From Dolomitihabitans soli (GTDB lineage: Bacteria; Actinomycetota; Actinomycetes; Streptosporangiales; Streptosporangiaceae), in contig NZ_JAKNTW010000024.1 in NCBI RefSeq assembly GCF_022213955.1, positions 124,001 to 188,000 on the forward strand: a stretch of DNA of 64,000 bases, written 5' to 3'. Below are positions 33,065 to 41,685 of the stretch, one piece after another. The notes below the pieces were generated by a model. It searched no databases. It was not told the origin of the DNA and saw only the letters and a list, made by a program, of their open reading frames with translations. The position numbers and the translations under genes are program-made. How positions within the stretch are numbered: position 1 is the stretch's first letter; the number at the start of each line of letters is the position of its first letter.

Positions 33065-34263
33065 GCACCGAACCGGTCACCGAACAGCGGCAGGCGGAAT
33101 GGGCGGAACGCGCGGTCAGGGAGTCGGCCGCCGGGCAGCCCGACGACCCCGGCACGCCGTACGCGGGGCGGGAGCAGCAGGTCCTGGCCAGGATCGAGCG
33201 GGCCCGGCGGCGCCGGCCGGTCGTCAGGGAGGAGCGGATCACCCTCGCCCACGGCTCCGGCGGCAAGGCGACGCACACGCTGATCGACGCGGTCTTCCTG
33301 GAGGCGTTCCGCAACCCGTTGCTCGCGCCCCTGGAGGACGGGGCGACCCTGTCACTCGGTACGGCGCGGGCGGTCTTCACCACCGACTCGTTCGTGGTGA
33401 ACCCGCTGTTCTTCCCCGGCGGCGACATCGGCGACCTGGCGGTCAACGGCACCGTCAACGACCTCGCGGTGTGCGGCGCCCGCCCGCTCTACCTGTCCGC
33501 CGGTTTCATCCTGGAGGAGGGCTTCCCCGTCGCCGACCTGCGACGCATCACCGCCTCCATGTCCGCCGCGGCGAAGGCGGCCGGGGTGTCGATCGTCACC
33601 GGCGACACCAAGGTGGTCGAGCGCGGCAAGGCCGACGGCTGCTACATCACCACGGCCGGCGTCGGCCTGATCGACCGGCCCGCCCTCGGACCACCGCCGG
33701 AGGGGTCGCCGGGGCTGTCGATCTCCGGTGCGCGGCCCGGTGACGCGGTCGTCGTCTCCGGGCCGATCGGCGAGCACGGGGCGGCGATCATGGTGGCCCG
33801 GGGCGAGTTCGAGATCGAGGCCGACCTCGCCTCGGACACCGCGCCCCTGCACGACCTCGTGGCCGCTCTCCTCGACGCGCTGCCCACGCAGGTCAGGACC
33901 ATGCGCGACGCGACCCGCGGCGGAGTCGCCACCATTCTCAACGAGGTGGCGACCGGTTCCGAGGTGGCCGTGGTGGTCGAGGAGACGGCGGTGCCGGTAC
34001 GGGCCGAGGTCACCGGCGTGTGCGAGCTGCTCGGGATCGACCCGCTCTACGTCGCCTGCGAGGGCCGGTTCGTCGCGGTGGTGGACGGCGCGTACGCGGA
34101 TCGCGCGCTCCAGGCCCTGCACGGGCACCCACTCGGCCGGGGCGCCGCCGTGATCGGCCGCGTCGTGGCGGATCCGGCCGGCCTGGTACTGCTGAAGACC
34201 ACCTTCGGCGGCACCCGGATCGTCGACCTGCTCGTAGGGGATCCGCTCCCCCGCATCTGCTGA
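33061..34263 (+). CDS. hypE: HypE, thiocyanate-forming dehydratase
   Basis: 400 aa. A PurM-like ATP-dependent enzyme that dehydrates a carbamoylated C-terminal cysteine to thiocyanate; the last residue is Cys400 (PLPRIC). ITLAHGSGGKATHTLI, FTTDSFVVNPLFFPGGDIG and DATRGGVATILNEVA are family signatures. About 55 N-terminal residues before ITLAHG are extra relative to most HypE (~330-350 aa) and rich in Arg/Glu/Ala; their role is unclear. The ATG at 33061 overlaps the hypD stop. Confidence 0.95.
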   Translation: MSTEPVTEQRQAEWAERAVRESAAGQPDDPGTPYAGREQQVLARIERARRRRPVVREERITLAHGSGGKATHTLIDAVFLEAFRNPLLAPLEDGATLSLGTARAVFTTDSFVVNPLFFPGGDIGDLAVNGTVNDLAVCGARPLYLSAGFILEEGFPVADLRRITASMSAAAKAAGVSIVTGDTKVVERGKADGCYITTAGVGLIDRPALGPPPEGSPGLSISGARPGDAVVVSGPIGEHGAAIMVARGEFEIEADLASDTAPLHDLVAALLDALPTQVRTMRDATRGGVATILNEVATGSEVAVVVEETAVPVRAEVTGVCELLGIDPLYVACEGRFVAVVDGAYADRALQALHGHPLGRGAAVIGRVVADPAGLVLLKTTFGGTRIVDLLVGDPLPRIC

Positions 34264-34313
34264 TCCGCCTGGTTCGATGAGGCGGCGCGGGATTCCCGGG
34301 CCGTTCAGTTGCC

Positions 34314-34447
34314 GCTCAAGCCTCTTACTACACCCGATGCAGTTTGCTTTGGCGGCACCTAGCCCGCCAGGCGTACTCGCGCTCAAGCCTCTTACCACAC
34401 CCGATGCAGTTTGCCTTGGCGACACCTAACCCGCCAGGCGTACCCAC
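34314..34447. repeat. 67-bp perfect-register tandem repeat (two copies)
   Basis: Unit 1 is 34314-34380 and unit 2 is 34381-34447, both starting GCTCAAGCCTCTTA. They differ at six positions, every one a transition. On the minus strand both remain open and read (C/S)KRLERE...YAWR-type peptide, but with no clear start. Lies directly after the hypE operon, where the hydrogenase block is interrupted. The rest of the 411-bp gap (34264-34674) shows no gene. Confidence 0.85.
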
Positions 34448-34674
34448 GCGGCCGCCTCTCGCCCGATGACATCGAACTGATATCGCCGTCATTGTTGGAT
34501 CCTGACGTTCCATCCGCTTCGACTGTCCGCCCTGGGGCCGCGTCATCGCCACGATGTATCTCGGCGTCGCCGAACGAGCATCGTGTGGAGGTCGCCACAC
34601 TCCAGGGCGGACAATCCGACCAACTGCCAGCGACACGATGTCCCGACGGCGACAGTTTTCATTGTGGTGGGGTT

Positions 34675-35655
34675 ATGGACGTGGTCAGCACCGCCGAGGT
34701 CCCGACGAAAGAACGCTTCGCCTTATGGCGCGAAGTGAGTTCGAAGATGTGGGTGCCCCTCGATGCACGCTGCGAACCGCACCTGGAAAGCGGATTTCGG
34801 GCGCAGGCCAGTTTCAGCGGGTTCGGTCACGTGCGGGCGCTCTTGCTGACCACGACGCCGCTTTCAGTCCACCGCACGCCCAAGCTGATTCGCCAGTCCG
34901 ATCCCGAAGTGTTCTTCCTGAACTGCGCCGTGCATGGTCGCGTGGTGGGAGAGCAGGACGGCCGGCGCGCGGACTTACAAGTCGGGGATCTGTTCCTACG
35001 TGACAGCTCGCGTCCCTACCTGACCAGGTTCGCACCGGGAGACCCGGCGAGCCAAGTGCTGGTCCTGCAATTCCCGCGCTCGTCGCTGCCGTTGCCCGAG
35101 CGGGACCTGAAGGCCCTGACCTCGGTCCGCATCCCGGGCGACCAGGGCATCGGTGCGCTGTCCTCGCAGTTCCTACTGGGATTCGCCCGGCACATGCACG
35201 AGTTCAGCCCAGCCGACATCACCCACCTGTCCACGCTTACGCTCGATGTGCTGACCGCCGCTCTGGCCGGCGCACTGGACACGCACAGCGCCGTACCACC
35301 CCACACCCGGCAGCGTGCACTGATGGCCCAGATCCACGCCTTCATCCGCGACAACCTCAGCGATGCGCACCTGACCCCGGCCACGATCGCCGCAGCCCAC
35401 CACATCTCCCTGCGCTACCTGCACAAACTGTTCCACCAGGAGGGGCACACCGTCGCCGGCTGGATCCGCGAGCACCGCCTGCAGCAGTGCCGGCGCGACC
35501 TGGCCGCCCCCCGGCTGGCCGCCCACCCGATCCACGCGATCGCCGCCCGATGGGGATTCACCAGCCCGGCGCATTTCAGCCAGGCCTTCCGCAGCGCCTA
35601 CGGCCTGTCCCCGCGCCAATTCCGCCGGCAGCGCGCGACAGTGCGCACAAACTAA
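34675..35655 (+). CDS. AraC-family transcriptional regulator
   Basis: 326 aa from the ATG at 34675 (MDVVSTAEVPTKERF). The N-terminal two-thirds is an AraC_binding_2-like sensor (LTTTPLSVHRTPKLIRQSDP, VGDLFLRDSSRPYLTRF); the C-terminus is a double helix-turn-helix (HLTPATIAAAHHISLRYLHK, WGFTSPAHFSQAFRSAYGLS-PRQFRR). Codon use is less GC3-biased than in the hyp genes. It is not coupled to neighbours; a function in controlling the following secreted proteins or something elsewhere cannot be read. Confidence 0.9.
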   Translation: MDVVSTAEVPTKERFALWREVSSKMWVPLDARCEPHLESGFRAQASFSGFGHVRALLLTTTPLSVHRTPKLIRQSDPEVFFLNCAVHGRVVGEQDGRRADLQVGDLFLRDSSRPYLTRFAPGDPASQVLVLQFPRSSLPLPERDLKALTSVRIPGDQGIGALSSQFLLGFARHMHEFSPADITHLSTLTLDVLTAALAGALDTHSAVPPHTRQRALMAQIHAFIRDNLSDAHLTPATIAAAHHISLRYLHKLFHQEGHTVAGWIREHRLQQCRRDLAAPRLAAHPIHAIAARWGFTSPAHFSQAFRSAYGLSPRQFRRQRATVRTN

Positions 35656-35830
35656 AGACGTGTGCGCTCACCCGTAACGACAAACCCGTCCACGGCATGC
35701 ACCCTCTTAGTGAGGAAGGGCCGAACCGAAGCTTCTGGTGGTGGTCAATTCATGGCTCGATTTCTCGTCGAGCCCGGCCGCGTCCATGCCGGCAGGCAGA
35801 TACGACGCACACATGAAATGAGGAGAGTCC

Positions 35831-36277
35831 ATGCGATCAAATGTCAAGAAGCTCCTTCTGGCCGCCATGGCGGCGATGATGCTGACGGCCACGGCCGGCA
35901 CTGCCCACGCCGCCGATACGGCACAAACCGGCAATGCGTCTGCGTACATGGGAGATCCTGCATACAACACCAAGGAACTGTTTCTCACGGCGAACCCGAA
36001 GGACGACATGGCCGACGGCCGCGTAATCCGGTCTATCGACCTCAGAGCGGGGAGGTACCGCTCGAGCATGGTGGTGGGCCAAGGCTGCAGTCTCGAGTTC
36101 AACCTTCCCGCGGGAACATACAGTTGGCGCGGTCTTCTCGATCCCAAGGACGGGTACTACAGGGAAAGCGCGATACTTGAGGGTCCTGTGACGGTTCACC
36201 TCGGTTACTGTAGTTGGAAGATTTCTTCATCCGGAACCGTCAGGTGGGGCACCAAACTCGTTCCACTGTCGTTCTGA
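35831..36277 (+). CDS. Small secreted protein, hypothetical
   Basis: 148 aa. Signal peptide (KKLLLAAMAAMMLTATAGTAHA, cleavage near residue 28) and GAGGAG 7 nt before the ATG. The mature part of about 120 aa is beta-rich with two Cys (GQGCSLEF, LGYCSWKISS) that may form a disulfide. No domain recognised. Composition is AT-richer than the surroundings, which hints at later acquisition. Confidence 0.75.
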   Translation: MRSNVKKLLLAAMAAMMLTATAGTAHAADTAQTGNASAYMGDPAYNTKELFLTANPKDDMADGRVIRSIDLRAGRYRSSMVVGQGCSLEFNLPAGTYSWRGLLDPKDGYYRESAILEGPVTVHLGYCSWKISSSGTVRWGTKLVPLSF

Positions 36278-36697
36278 TCCTGAGCTGTGTCTGCGGCATG
36301 GCGGGGCTTCGGGCGACGCGATCCCGGGTCACCGGCAGGGCCACAGCGAAGTATCGGTAACAACCTGAATTTCCGTTTCGTGGACTGACCGTCCCGGGAC
36401 TGCAGGAAGGGCCGCCCAGCCGTGGCCATGGGCCGCAACCGGACCCATCCACAAGATCATCTCTGGACCATACGCCGCCGCGCCCGACCGCCACCCTCTT
36501 GACAGGCGCCCGAAACGATAACTACCCGGCCTGGTGTCTTCACGCCTTTCGATAATCGTCCGGCTGATGGCCGATCACCTAAGCCTGGGCGACCAGTCGC
36601 CGAACAATGCGTGCGAGGTCTTCTGCCGGAGCGGATCAGCGCCCCAAGATCGGGGGCGAGCGGCAGTGTGAGCCGCTCGATCGAAAGGGGAATGATT
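36278..36697. other. 420-bp intergenic region, no gene seen
   Basis: No open frame with convincing coding character was found on either strand. A TTGACA at 36499-36504 has no well-spaced -10 match. The ribosome-binding site AGGGGA for the next gene lies at 36685-36690. Confidence 0.5.
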
Positions 36698-37081
36698 ATG
36701 AAGACTTTGCTCAAGACGGCGCTGACGGGCGTCGGCGTGGTGGCCGCGAGCCTGCTCCTCGCGCAGCCGGCCTCGGCCGCCTCGTTCAGTTGGAACGTCG
36801 GCGACGGCGTCGTCAGCTACAACGACGGCACGGACACCATCTGCGCGCAGGCGTACAACACCGAGGGCGCGCGCTGGGTTGAGGTGAGGCTGACCCCGGT
36901 CAACGGGGGAGGCCCGTCCTACACCTGGAGGGACAACAACAACTACTACGGCCATTCGGGCAGCACGTGCCGGAGCCTGGCCACCGCATATGAGGACACC
37001 AACTACCGCGCCACGGTCAGGACCTACTGGGGCGAGCGCGGCACCACGATTAGCCGCGGCAGCCGCACCTTCTACAGCTGA
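36698..37081 (+). CDS. Small secreted protein, hypothetical
   Basis: 127 aa. Signal peptide KTLLKTALTGVGVVAASLLL, cleavage after QPASA near 25. Mature ~100 aa is rich in Tyr/Asn/Thr/Ser (SYNDGTDTICAQAYNTEGAR, WRDNNNYYGHSGSTCRSLAT) with one Cys pair. The start at 36698 is 7 nt from AGGGGA; an ATG at 36692 is too close. Resembles small extracellular actinomycete proteins of unknown role. Convergent with hypF, 8 nt from its stop. Confidence 0.75.
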   Translation: MKTLLKTALTGVGVVAASLLLAQPASAASFSWNVGDGVVSYNDGTDTICAQAYNTEGARWVEVRLTPVNGGGPSYTWRDNNNYYGHSGSTCRSLATAYEDTNYRATVRTYWGERGTTISRGSRTFYS

Positions 37082-37089
37082 TCGCGTCG

Positions 37090-39495
37090 TCATCGATCTC
37101 CGGGACTCCCCGTGCGCCGCTCTGCGGTACGCGGGGAGTCTTCCCGTTCGGCGATGTCCGCCGAGTTCCTCAGGGCGTCCTCGGGCTCTGCCGGGGGTCG
37201 ACCGGTAGTCGGCTGCCCGGTCGTGGCGCGGTCCCGGGCCACCGCCACGGCCGCCTGGCCGAGGCTGATCCCGCCGTCGTTGCACGGCACCCGCCGGTGC
37301 ACCAGGACGCGCAGCCCGTGCCGTTCCAGGCCGTCGACGACCGCGCCGAGCAGCAGCATGTTGCCGAACACGCCGCCCGACAGGGCCACCGTGCCCAGGC
37401 CGGAGGCCGCCGCGATCCGGCACACCGCCGTGACCAGGGCCGTGGCCAGCCCGTGGTGCACTCTCGCCGCGATGACTCCGGTGGGCACGCCCCGGCGCAG
37501 ATCGGCCACGGCCGCGCGCACCAGGTCCGTGCTCCGGATCACGACCGGCGACGCGTCCGTGACACCGGCCGGGTAGCCGTCGCGGGTGCGGGGATCAGCG
37601 TGCTGTTCGAGGTCCATCGCCGCCTGTCCCTCGTACGTCACCGTGTCGCGGACGCCGAGGAGGGCCGCCACGGCGTCGAACAGCCGTCCGGCGCTCGACG
37701 TCACCGGCGCGGTCGCCACCGAGCCGGTGACCAGCGCGGACACGGCGGACCAGTGGGCCTCGTGGCGGCCGATGACGTCGAGACCGGCGGGCGGCTCCGG
37801 ACCGTACGCGGCGTGCAGGTAGGCGGCGGTCATCCGCCAGGGCTGGCGGATCGCGGTCGCGCCGCCGGGCATCCGCACCTGTTCCAGATGGCCGGCCCGC
37901 TGGTAACCCGCCAGGTCGGCCACCAGCAGTTCGCCGCCCCAGACGGTGCCGTCGGGGCCGTACCCGGTCCCGTCGAACGCGACGCCGACGACCGGTCCGG
38001 CCTCGCCGTTGTCGGCCAGGCAGGACGCGACGTGCGCGTGATGGTGCTGCACCCCGACCGTCTCCACCCCGTCGAGCCCGAGCGCGTACCTCGTCGACGG
38101 GTACCCGGGATGCAGGTCGTGCGCGACCACGGCGGGATCGATGCCGAAGAGCCGCCGCAGCCGCGTGATCCCCTCGGTGAACGCGCGCAGCGTCTCATAG
38201 TCGCCCAGATCGCCGAGGTGCGGGGAGATGATCGCGTTCCGCCCTTGGAGCAGGCAGAAGGTGTTCTTCGACTCGGCCCCGCAGGCGAGCACCGGCCGGG
38301 GCGACTCCCACGGCAGCGTGATCGGCTCCGGCGTGTACCCGCGGGCTCGCCGTACGGGCAGTTCCGCGCCGCGGAAGACCCTGACCACCGAGTCGTCGGC
38401 GCGGGAGTGGATCGGCCGGTCGTGGCAGAGGAAGGCGTCGGCGACGCCGCGCAGCCGCCGCAGCGCGTCCTCGTCCCGGTGGGCGATCGGCTCCCCCGAA
38501 ACGTTCCCGCTGGTCAGCACGTACGGCCGGGCCAGCTCGCGGGAGAGCAGGTGGTGCAGCGGCGTGTACGGCAGCAGCATCCCGAGGACCCCGCCGCCCG
38601 GTGCCACCGACGGCGCGACCCGGCGGCCGGGACGCCGCGCCAGCAGCACGATCGGCCGCCGCCCTCCCGAGAGCAGCGCCGCAGCGGCATCGTCCACCTC
38701 GCACAACTCCCGTACGGCGGGCAGGTCCGGCGCCATCACGGCGAACGCCTTGTCCTCCCGGCGCTTGCCGGCGCGCAGCGCGGCGACCGCGGTCTCGTCG
38801 GCGGCGTCGGCGGCGAGGTGGTAGCCGCCGAGCCCTTTGACGGCGATGACGGCCCCGGCCGCGAGCCGGGCGGCCGCCGTCACGATCGGGTCGCCGGGGA
38901 TCACCGCGCCCTCCGGCGTACGCAGCACGAGGACCGGGCCGCACGCGGGGCAGCACACCGGCTGGGCGTGGAAACGCCGGTCGCCCGGGTCCGCGTACTC
39001 CCCCGCGCAGGCCGGGCACATGGCGAAGCCCGCCATGGTGGTGCTGTCCCTGTCGTACGGCACGGCGGTGACGATCGTGAAGCGGGGACCGCAGTTCGTG
39101 CAGTTGACGAACGGATACCGGTAGCGCCGGTCGGCCGGGTCGAACAACTCGGCGAGGCAGTCGTCACAGGTCGCGGCGTCGGCGGAGACGAGCGCCTGCC
39201 GGGCCCCGCCGGGCACGCTCGGCACGATCCGGAATCCCGTGCCCCCGGTCGGGGGGATCGGCAGCACGCTCACCCGCTGCACGACGGCCAGCGCGGGCGC
39301 GCGCCGCCTTACCGCGTCCACCAGCGCGGTCACCGCGGACGGGGCGCCCTCCGCCTCGATGAACACCCCGGCGGCGTCGTTGCCGACCAGTCCCGCCAGG
39401 CCGTACCTGGCCGCCAGCACGTGCACGAACGGCCGGAACCCGACGCCCTGCACGATCCCTTCGACCCGGATCAGGGAGCGCACCCGCCCGTCCAC
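37090..39495 (-). CDS. hypF: HypF, carbamoyltransferase
   Basis: 801 aa. It makes the carbamoyl-AMP used for the cyanide ligands. Domains in order: acylphosphatase (RVEGIVQGVGFRPFVHVLA), two zinc fingers (TCDDCLAEL...NCTNCGPRF and MCPACAGEY...CCPACGPV), YrdC-like (LAAGAVIAVKGLGGYHLAAD) and Kae1-like (VGVQHHHAHVASCLAD, GGVFGNMLLLGAV). The GTG start at 39495 comes directly after the stop of the SIS gene; the frame is open far upstream but unrelated. The final ~40 residues (PTTGRPPAEPEDALRNSADI) are extra and polar. Confidence 0.95.
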   Translation of the reverse strand: MDGRVRSLIRVEGIVQGVGFRPFVHVLAARYGLAGLVGNDAAGVFIEAEGAPSAVTALVDAVRRRAPALAVVQRVSVLPIPPTGGTGFRIVPSVPGGARQALVSADAATCDDCLAELFDPADRRYRYPFVNCTNCGPRFTIVTAVPYDRDSTTMAGFAMCPACAGEYADPGDRRFHAQPVCCPACGPVLVLRTPEGAVIPGDPIVTAAARLAAGAVIAVKGLGGYHLAADAADETAVAALRAGKRREDKAFAVMAPDLPAVRELCEVDDAAAALLSGGRRPIVLLARRPGRRVAPSVAPGGGVLGMLLPYTPLHHLLSRELARPYVLTSGNVSGEPIAHRDEDALRRLRGVADAFLCHDRPIHSRADDSVVRVFRGAELPVRRARGYTPEPITLPWESPRPVLACGAESKNTFCLLQGRNAIISPHLGDLGDYETLRAFTEGITRLRRLFGIDPAVVAHDLHPGYPSTRYALGLDGVETVGVQHHHAHVASCLADNGEAGPVVGVAFDGTGYGPDGTVWGGELLVADLAGYQRAGHLEQVRMPGGATAIRQPWRMTAAYLHAAYGPEPPAGLDVIGRHEAHWSAVSALVTGSVATAPVTSSAGRLFDAVAALLGVRDTVTYEGQAAMDLEQHADPRTRDGYPAGVTDASPVVIRSTDLVRAAVADLRRGVPTGVIAARVHHGLATALVTAVCRIAAASGLGTVALSGGVFGNMLLLGAVVDGLERHGLRVLVHRRVPCNDGGISLGQAAVAVARDRATTGQPTTGRPPAEPEDALRNSADIAEREDSPRTAERRTGSPGDR

Positions 39496-39497
39496 GG

Positions 39498-40136
39498 TCA
39501 GGACGTCTCCGCCTGCTGGACCAGTTCCCACAGCACGTGGCAGAGCGTCGTCTGCGCCTCCTGGATCCGGTGCACCGACGAGGAGGGGACGACGAAGAGG
39601 TGGTCGACGAGACCGGGTTCCGCCATGCCGCCGCCTCCCGACCCGGCGAACCCGACGGTCACCATGCCGCGGCGTCTCGCCGCCTCCAGGCCCCGCAGCA
39701 CGTTCACCGAGCCGCCACTCGTCGACAGACCCACGGCGACGTCCCCGCGCGTCCCCTGGGCGGCGAGCTGGCGGGCGAAGACCACGTCGAACCCGATGTC
39801 GTTGCTGAGCGCGGTGAGCAGCGCCGCGTCCCCGGTCAGTGAGATCGCGGGCAGGCCGCGGCCGCCCTCCCCGGGGGCGAGGAAGAGCTGGGCCAGCGCC
39901 TGGGCGTCGGTGCTGCTGCCGCCGTTGCCGAAGGCGAACAGCCGTCCCCCGCCCCGGAACGCGGCGGCGACCGCGCAGGCGCAGCCGGCCAGGGCCGGGC
40001 CGAGCCGGTCGAGCACGTCCCCGCGCAGCGCCACGATCTCTTCGGCCTTCGCCACGGTGGACCGGATGACCGCGTCGACCACGCTCTCGGCGTCGCCTCC
40101 GTGCTGGAACGGATACAGGATTCTGGCGCCTGTCAT
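39498..40136 (-). CDS. SIS-domain (GmhA-like) protein 1
   Basis: 212 aa sugar-isomerase fold: FAFGNGGSSTDAQALAQLFL, LPAISLTGDAALLTALSNDI, VAVGLSTSGGSVNVLRGLEA. True phosphoheptose isomerases carry DAxHxAxE after GNGG; here it is DAQALAQL, and the C-terminal EIH motif is EAQ, so the catalytic residues seem lost. Forms an ATGA overlap with the hypC-like gene. Paired GmhA-like genes are typical of actinobacterial hydrogenase clusters, function unexplained. Confidence 0.85.
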   Translation of the reverse strand: MTGARILYPFQHGGDAESVVDAVIRSTVAKAEEIVALRGDVLDRLGPALAGCACAVAAAFRGGGRLFAFGNGGSSTDAQALAQLFLAPGEGGRGLPAISLTGDAALLTALSNDIGFDVVFARQLAAQGTRGDVAVGLSTSGGSVNVLRGLEAARRRGMVTVGFAGSGGGGMAEPGLVDHLFVVPSSSVHRIQEAQTTLCHVLWELVQQAETS

Positions 40137-40336
40137 GCCGGGTCCCTTCCGAGCACCGCGATGGCCTCACCGGCGTGCACCAGGACGACGTCGCCGGCCC
40201 CGGCCTCGACCAGGGCCACGCTGATCTCGTCGCCGGTGTCCGTGATCGCGAGCCGTCCCGGCAGCAACTCGGTGACGCGGACGGGCGCCGCCGTGTCGGC
40301 GCAGGTGACGCAGCTGGGGCACTCGGACGGTGTCAC
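40133..40336 (-). CDS. HypC/HupF-like chaperone (second copy)
   Basis: 67 aa from GTG 40336, which overlaps the previous stop (GTGA). The barrel is HypC-like: VRVTELLPGRLAITDTGDEISVAL then AGDVVLVHAGEAIAVL. Unlike the copy at 31646 it does not begin Met-Cys; it starts TPSECPSCVTCADTAA, with a four-Cys cluster CPSCVTC. This suggests a specialised partner or metal-bound variant. Lies between two SIS genes. Confidence 0.8.
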   Translation of the reverse strand: MTPSECPSCVTCADTAAPVRVTELLPGRLAITDTGDEISVALVEAGAGDVVLVHAGEAIAVLGRDPA

Positions 40337-40920
40337 GGCCGTGCCTCGGTTCCGAGGAGCGCGGGATGTTCGCAGAACACATGGACCAGCTCCCAGAGGA
40401 GGTGATAGATCGTGATGTGGATCTCCCTGGCGATCCGCGGATCGTCGCTGCGCGCGGCGAGCAGGTGGTCGACGGCCGGCAGTCCGTCCGCGGCGGTCAG
40501 CGCGATCGTCAGCATGCCCAGCTCGCGTGCCGCCGCGAGCGCGTCCGCCACGTTGCCGCACCGGCCGTCGGTGCGGATCCCCACCGCGATGTCCTCCGGC
40601 CGGCCCAGCAGCCGCACCTGCGCGGCGAAGGCGGCCTCGTACCCGTGTTCCCTGGCGACACCGCTCAGCGCCGAGGCGTCGTTGGCCAGCGAGATCGCCG
40701 GCAGGGCCCGTTTGCCAACGACCACCGGGTGGGCGAACTCCACGGCGAGGTGCCCCGCGTCGGCGGCCGCCCCGCCGTTGCCGAAGGTCAGCAACCTGCC
40801 GCCGCGGTGGAACCGCCCGGCCATGTCCCGGGCCGCCCGGGTGACCGCCCCGGCGTCCTCGGCCAGGGCCAGCCCCGGCCCGGTACGGCGGGCGGAGGCG
40901 CTATCGAGCGTGGTGTCCAT
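40333..40920 (-). CDS. SIS-domain (GmhA-like) protein 2
   Basis: 195 aa. It keeps LLTFGNGGAAADAGHLAVEF (the H-x-A-x-E arrangement of phosphoheptose isomerase) and REIHITIYHLLWELVH at the C-terminus. The substrate-site Ser/Thr loop reads GIRTDGRCGN. It could be the active half of a heteromer with SIS protein 1. Translationally coupled to the downstream hypC-like gene and overlapping padR by 20 nt. Confidence 0.85.
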   Translation of the reverse strand: MDTTLDSASARRTGPGLALAEDAGAVTRAARDMAGRFHRGGRLLTFGNGGAAADAGHLAVEFAHPVVVGKRALPAISLANDASALSGVAREHGYEAAFAAQVRLLGRPEDIAVGIRTDGRCGNVADALAAARELGMLTIALTAADGLPAVDHLLAARSDDPRIAREIHITIYHLLWELVHVFCEHPALLGTEARP

Positions 40921-41344
40921 CGGTGCTCCCCCTCGCCGTCAGGTTTCCGGCCGAGCCGGCGCCGTCGGGCAATAGCCGGGTCTCGATCAGCGGTGCCAGC
41001 CGGCTCAGGCAGTAGTCGAGCCGGTTACGGGTCCGCTCCAGGGTGCCCAGCCGGTTCGACAACTCGGTGCGCCCTTTGGCGGTGAGCGTGTAAATACGCC
41101 GTGCGGGACCCGAGCCGGACGGCATCCAGTCGGAACACAGGCAGCCGTGCCGTTCGAGCGACCGGAGCGCGCGGTAGACCGAACCGGTGTCGCCGTCGCC
41201 GACCCCGAACGGACGCAGCCGCTCGACCAGTTCGTACCCGTGGTCCGGCCGCTCGACCAGCAGCAGGAGCAGGCAGGAGCTCAGATAGTTTCTGGGTTCG
41301 AGACCGGCCACTCCCTGCCACCATTCCAACTCAATTAACGACAT
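40901..41344 (-). CDS. PadR-family regulator
   Basis: 147 aa. A winged helix (YLSSCLLLLLVERPDHGYEL, GSVYRALRSLERHGCLCSDW) plus a C-terminal dimer helix identifies PadR. It is the first gene of the hypF operon, overlapping the next gene by 20 nt, and so probably regulates this hydrogenase maturation unit. The 340 bp upstream are AT-rich for this genome and contain dyads (for instance 41419-41434). Confidence 0.85.
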   Translation of the reverse strand: MSLIELEWWQGVAGLEPRNYLSSCLLLLLVERPDHGYELVERLRPFGVGDGDTGSVYRALRSLERHGCLCSDWMPSGSGPARRIYTLTAKGRTELSNRLGTLERTRNRLDYCLSRLAPLIETRLLPDGAGSAGNLTARGSTDGHHAR

Positions 41345-41403
41345 ATCTGAATATAAATACTTTTGGCATGCGATGTCACAGCCACTAGATTATGGTTCAC
41401 GGC

Positions 41404-41444
41404 ATACCCTGGCGGAATATGCGAATAATCGCATCGGATGGTAT
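41404..41444. promoter_or_regulatory. Imperfect dyad upstream of padR
   Basis: ATGCGA (41419-41424) and TCGCAT (41429-41434) form a 6-bp inverted repeat, loosely enclosed by ATACC (41404) and GGTAT (41440). It lies 60-100 bp upstream of padR. Could be an operator; not supported by further copies. Confidence 0.3.
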
Positions 41445-41524
41445 GTCTAACGTCAAAATGCGACCGACCCCCGCACGACACACACAGTGGGATATCCATC
41501 TACACTTCGGCACCGGTGTCGCCG

Positions 41525-41640
41525 GCTCCGCTCACCCGGCACCGCCGCATCGAGCAGATCCTGCGCTGGTCACCGTGGCGACTCCGCCACCAAGCCACCG
41601 CCCGACGACGCCACTGCCGGCGCAGCCGCCGACCATGGTC
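41525..41640 (+). pseudogene. Transposase C-terminal remnant
   Basis: One frame reads RHRRIEQILRWSPWRLRHQA, then TARRRHCRRS. This resembles the basic C-terminal tail of actinobacterial IS transposases (HxxRWSxWRRxHQxxAxxxHYxRR). No N-terminal or catalytic part is present. The call is from pattern memory only. Confidence 0.35.
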
Positions 41641-41685
41641 TCAACGTGTCACTGGAGCACCGGGCCGACGCGAAGGCCGTGGGCT

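Noticed and set aside
36499-36520. Sigma-70 promoter with TTGACA for the secreted protein gene
   Set aside because: The best -10 candidate GATAAC is only 12 bp away, too close.
37090-40170. A 1026-residue open frame covering hypF and the upstream SIS gene
   Set aside because: Only the part after 39495 is HypF; the N-terminal 225 residues are the SIS gene read in the wrong frame. High GC keeps frames open.
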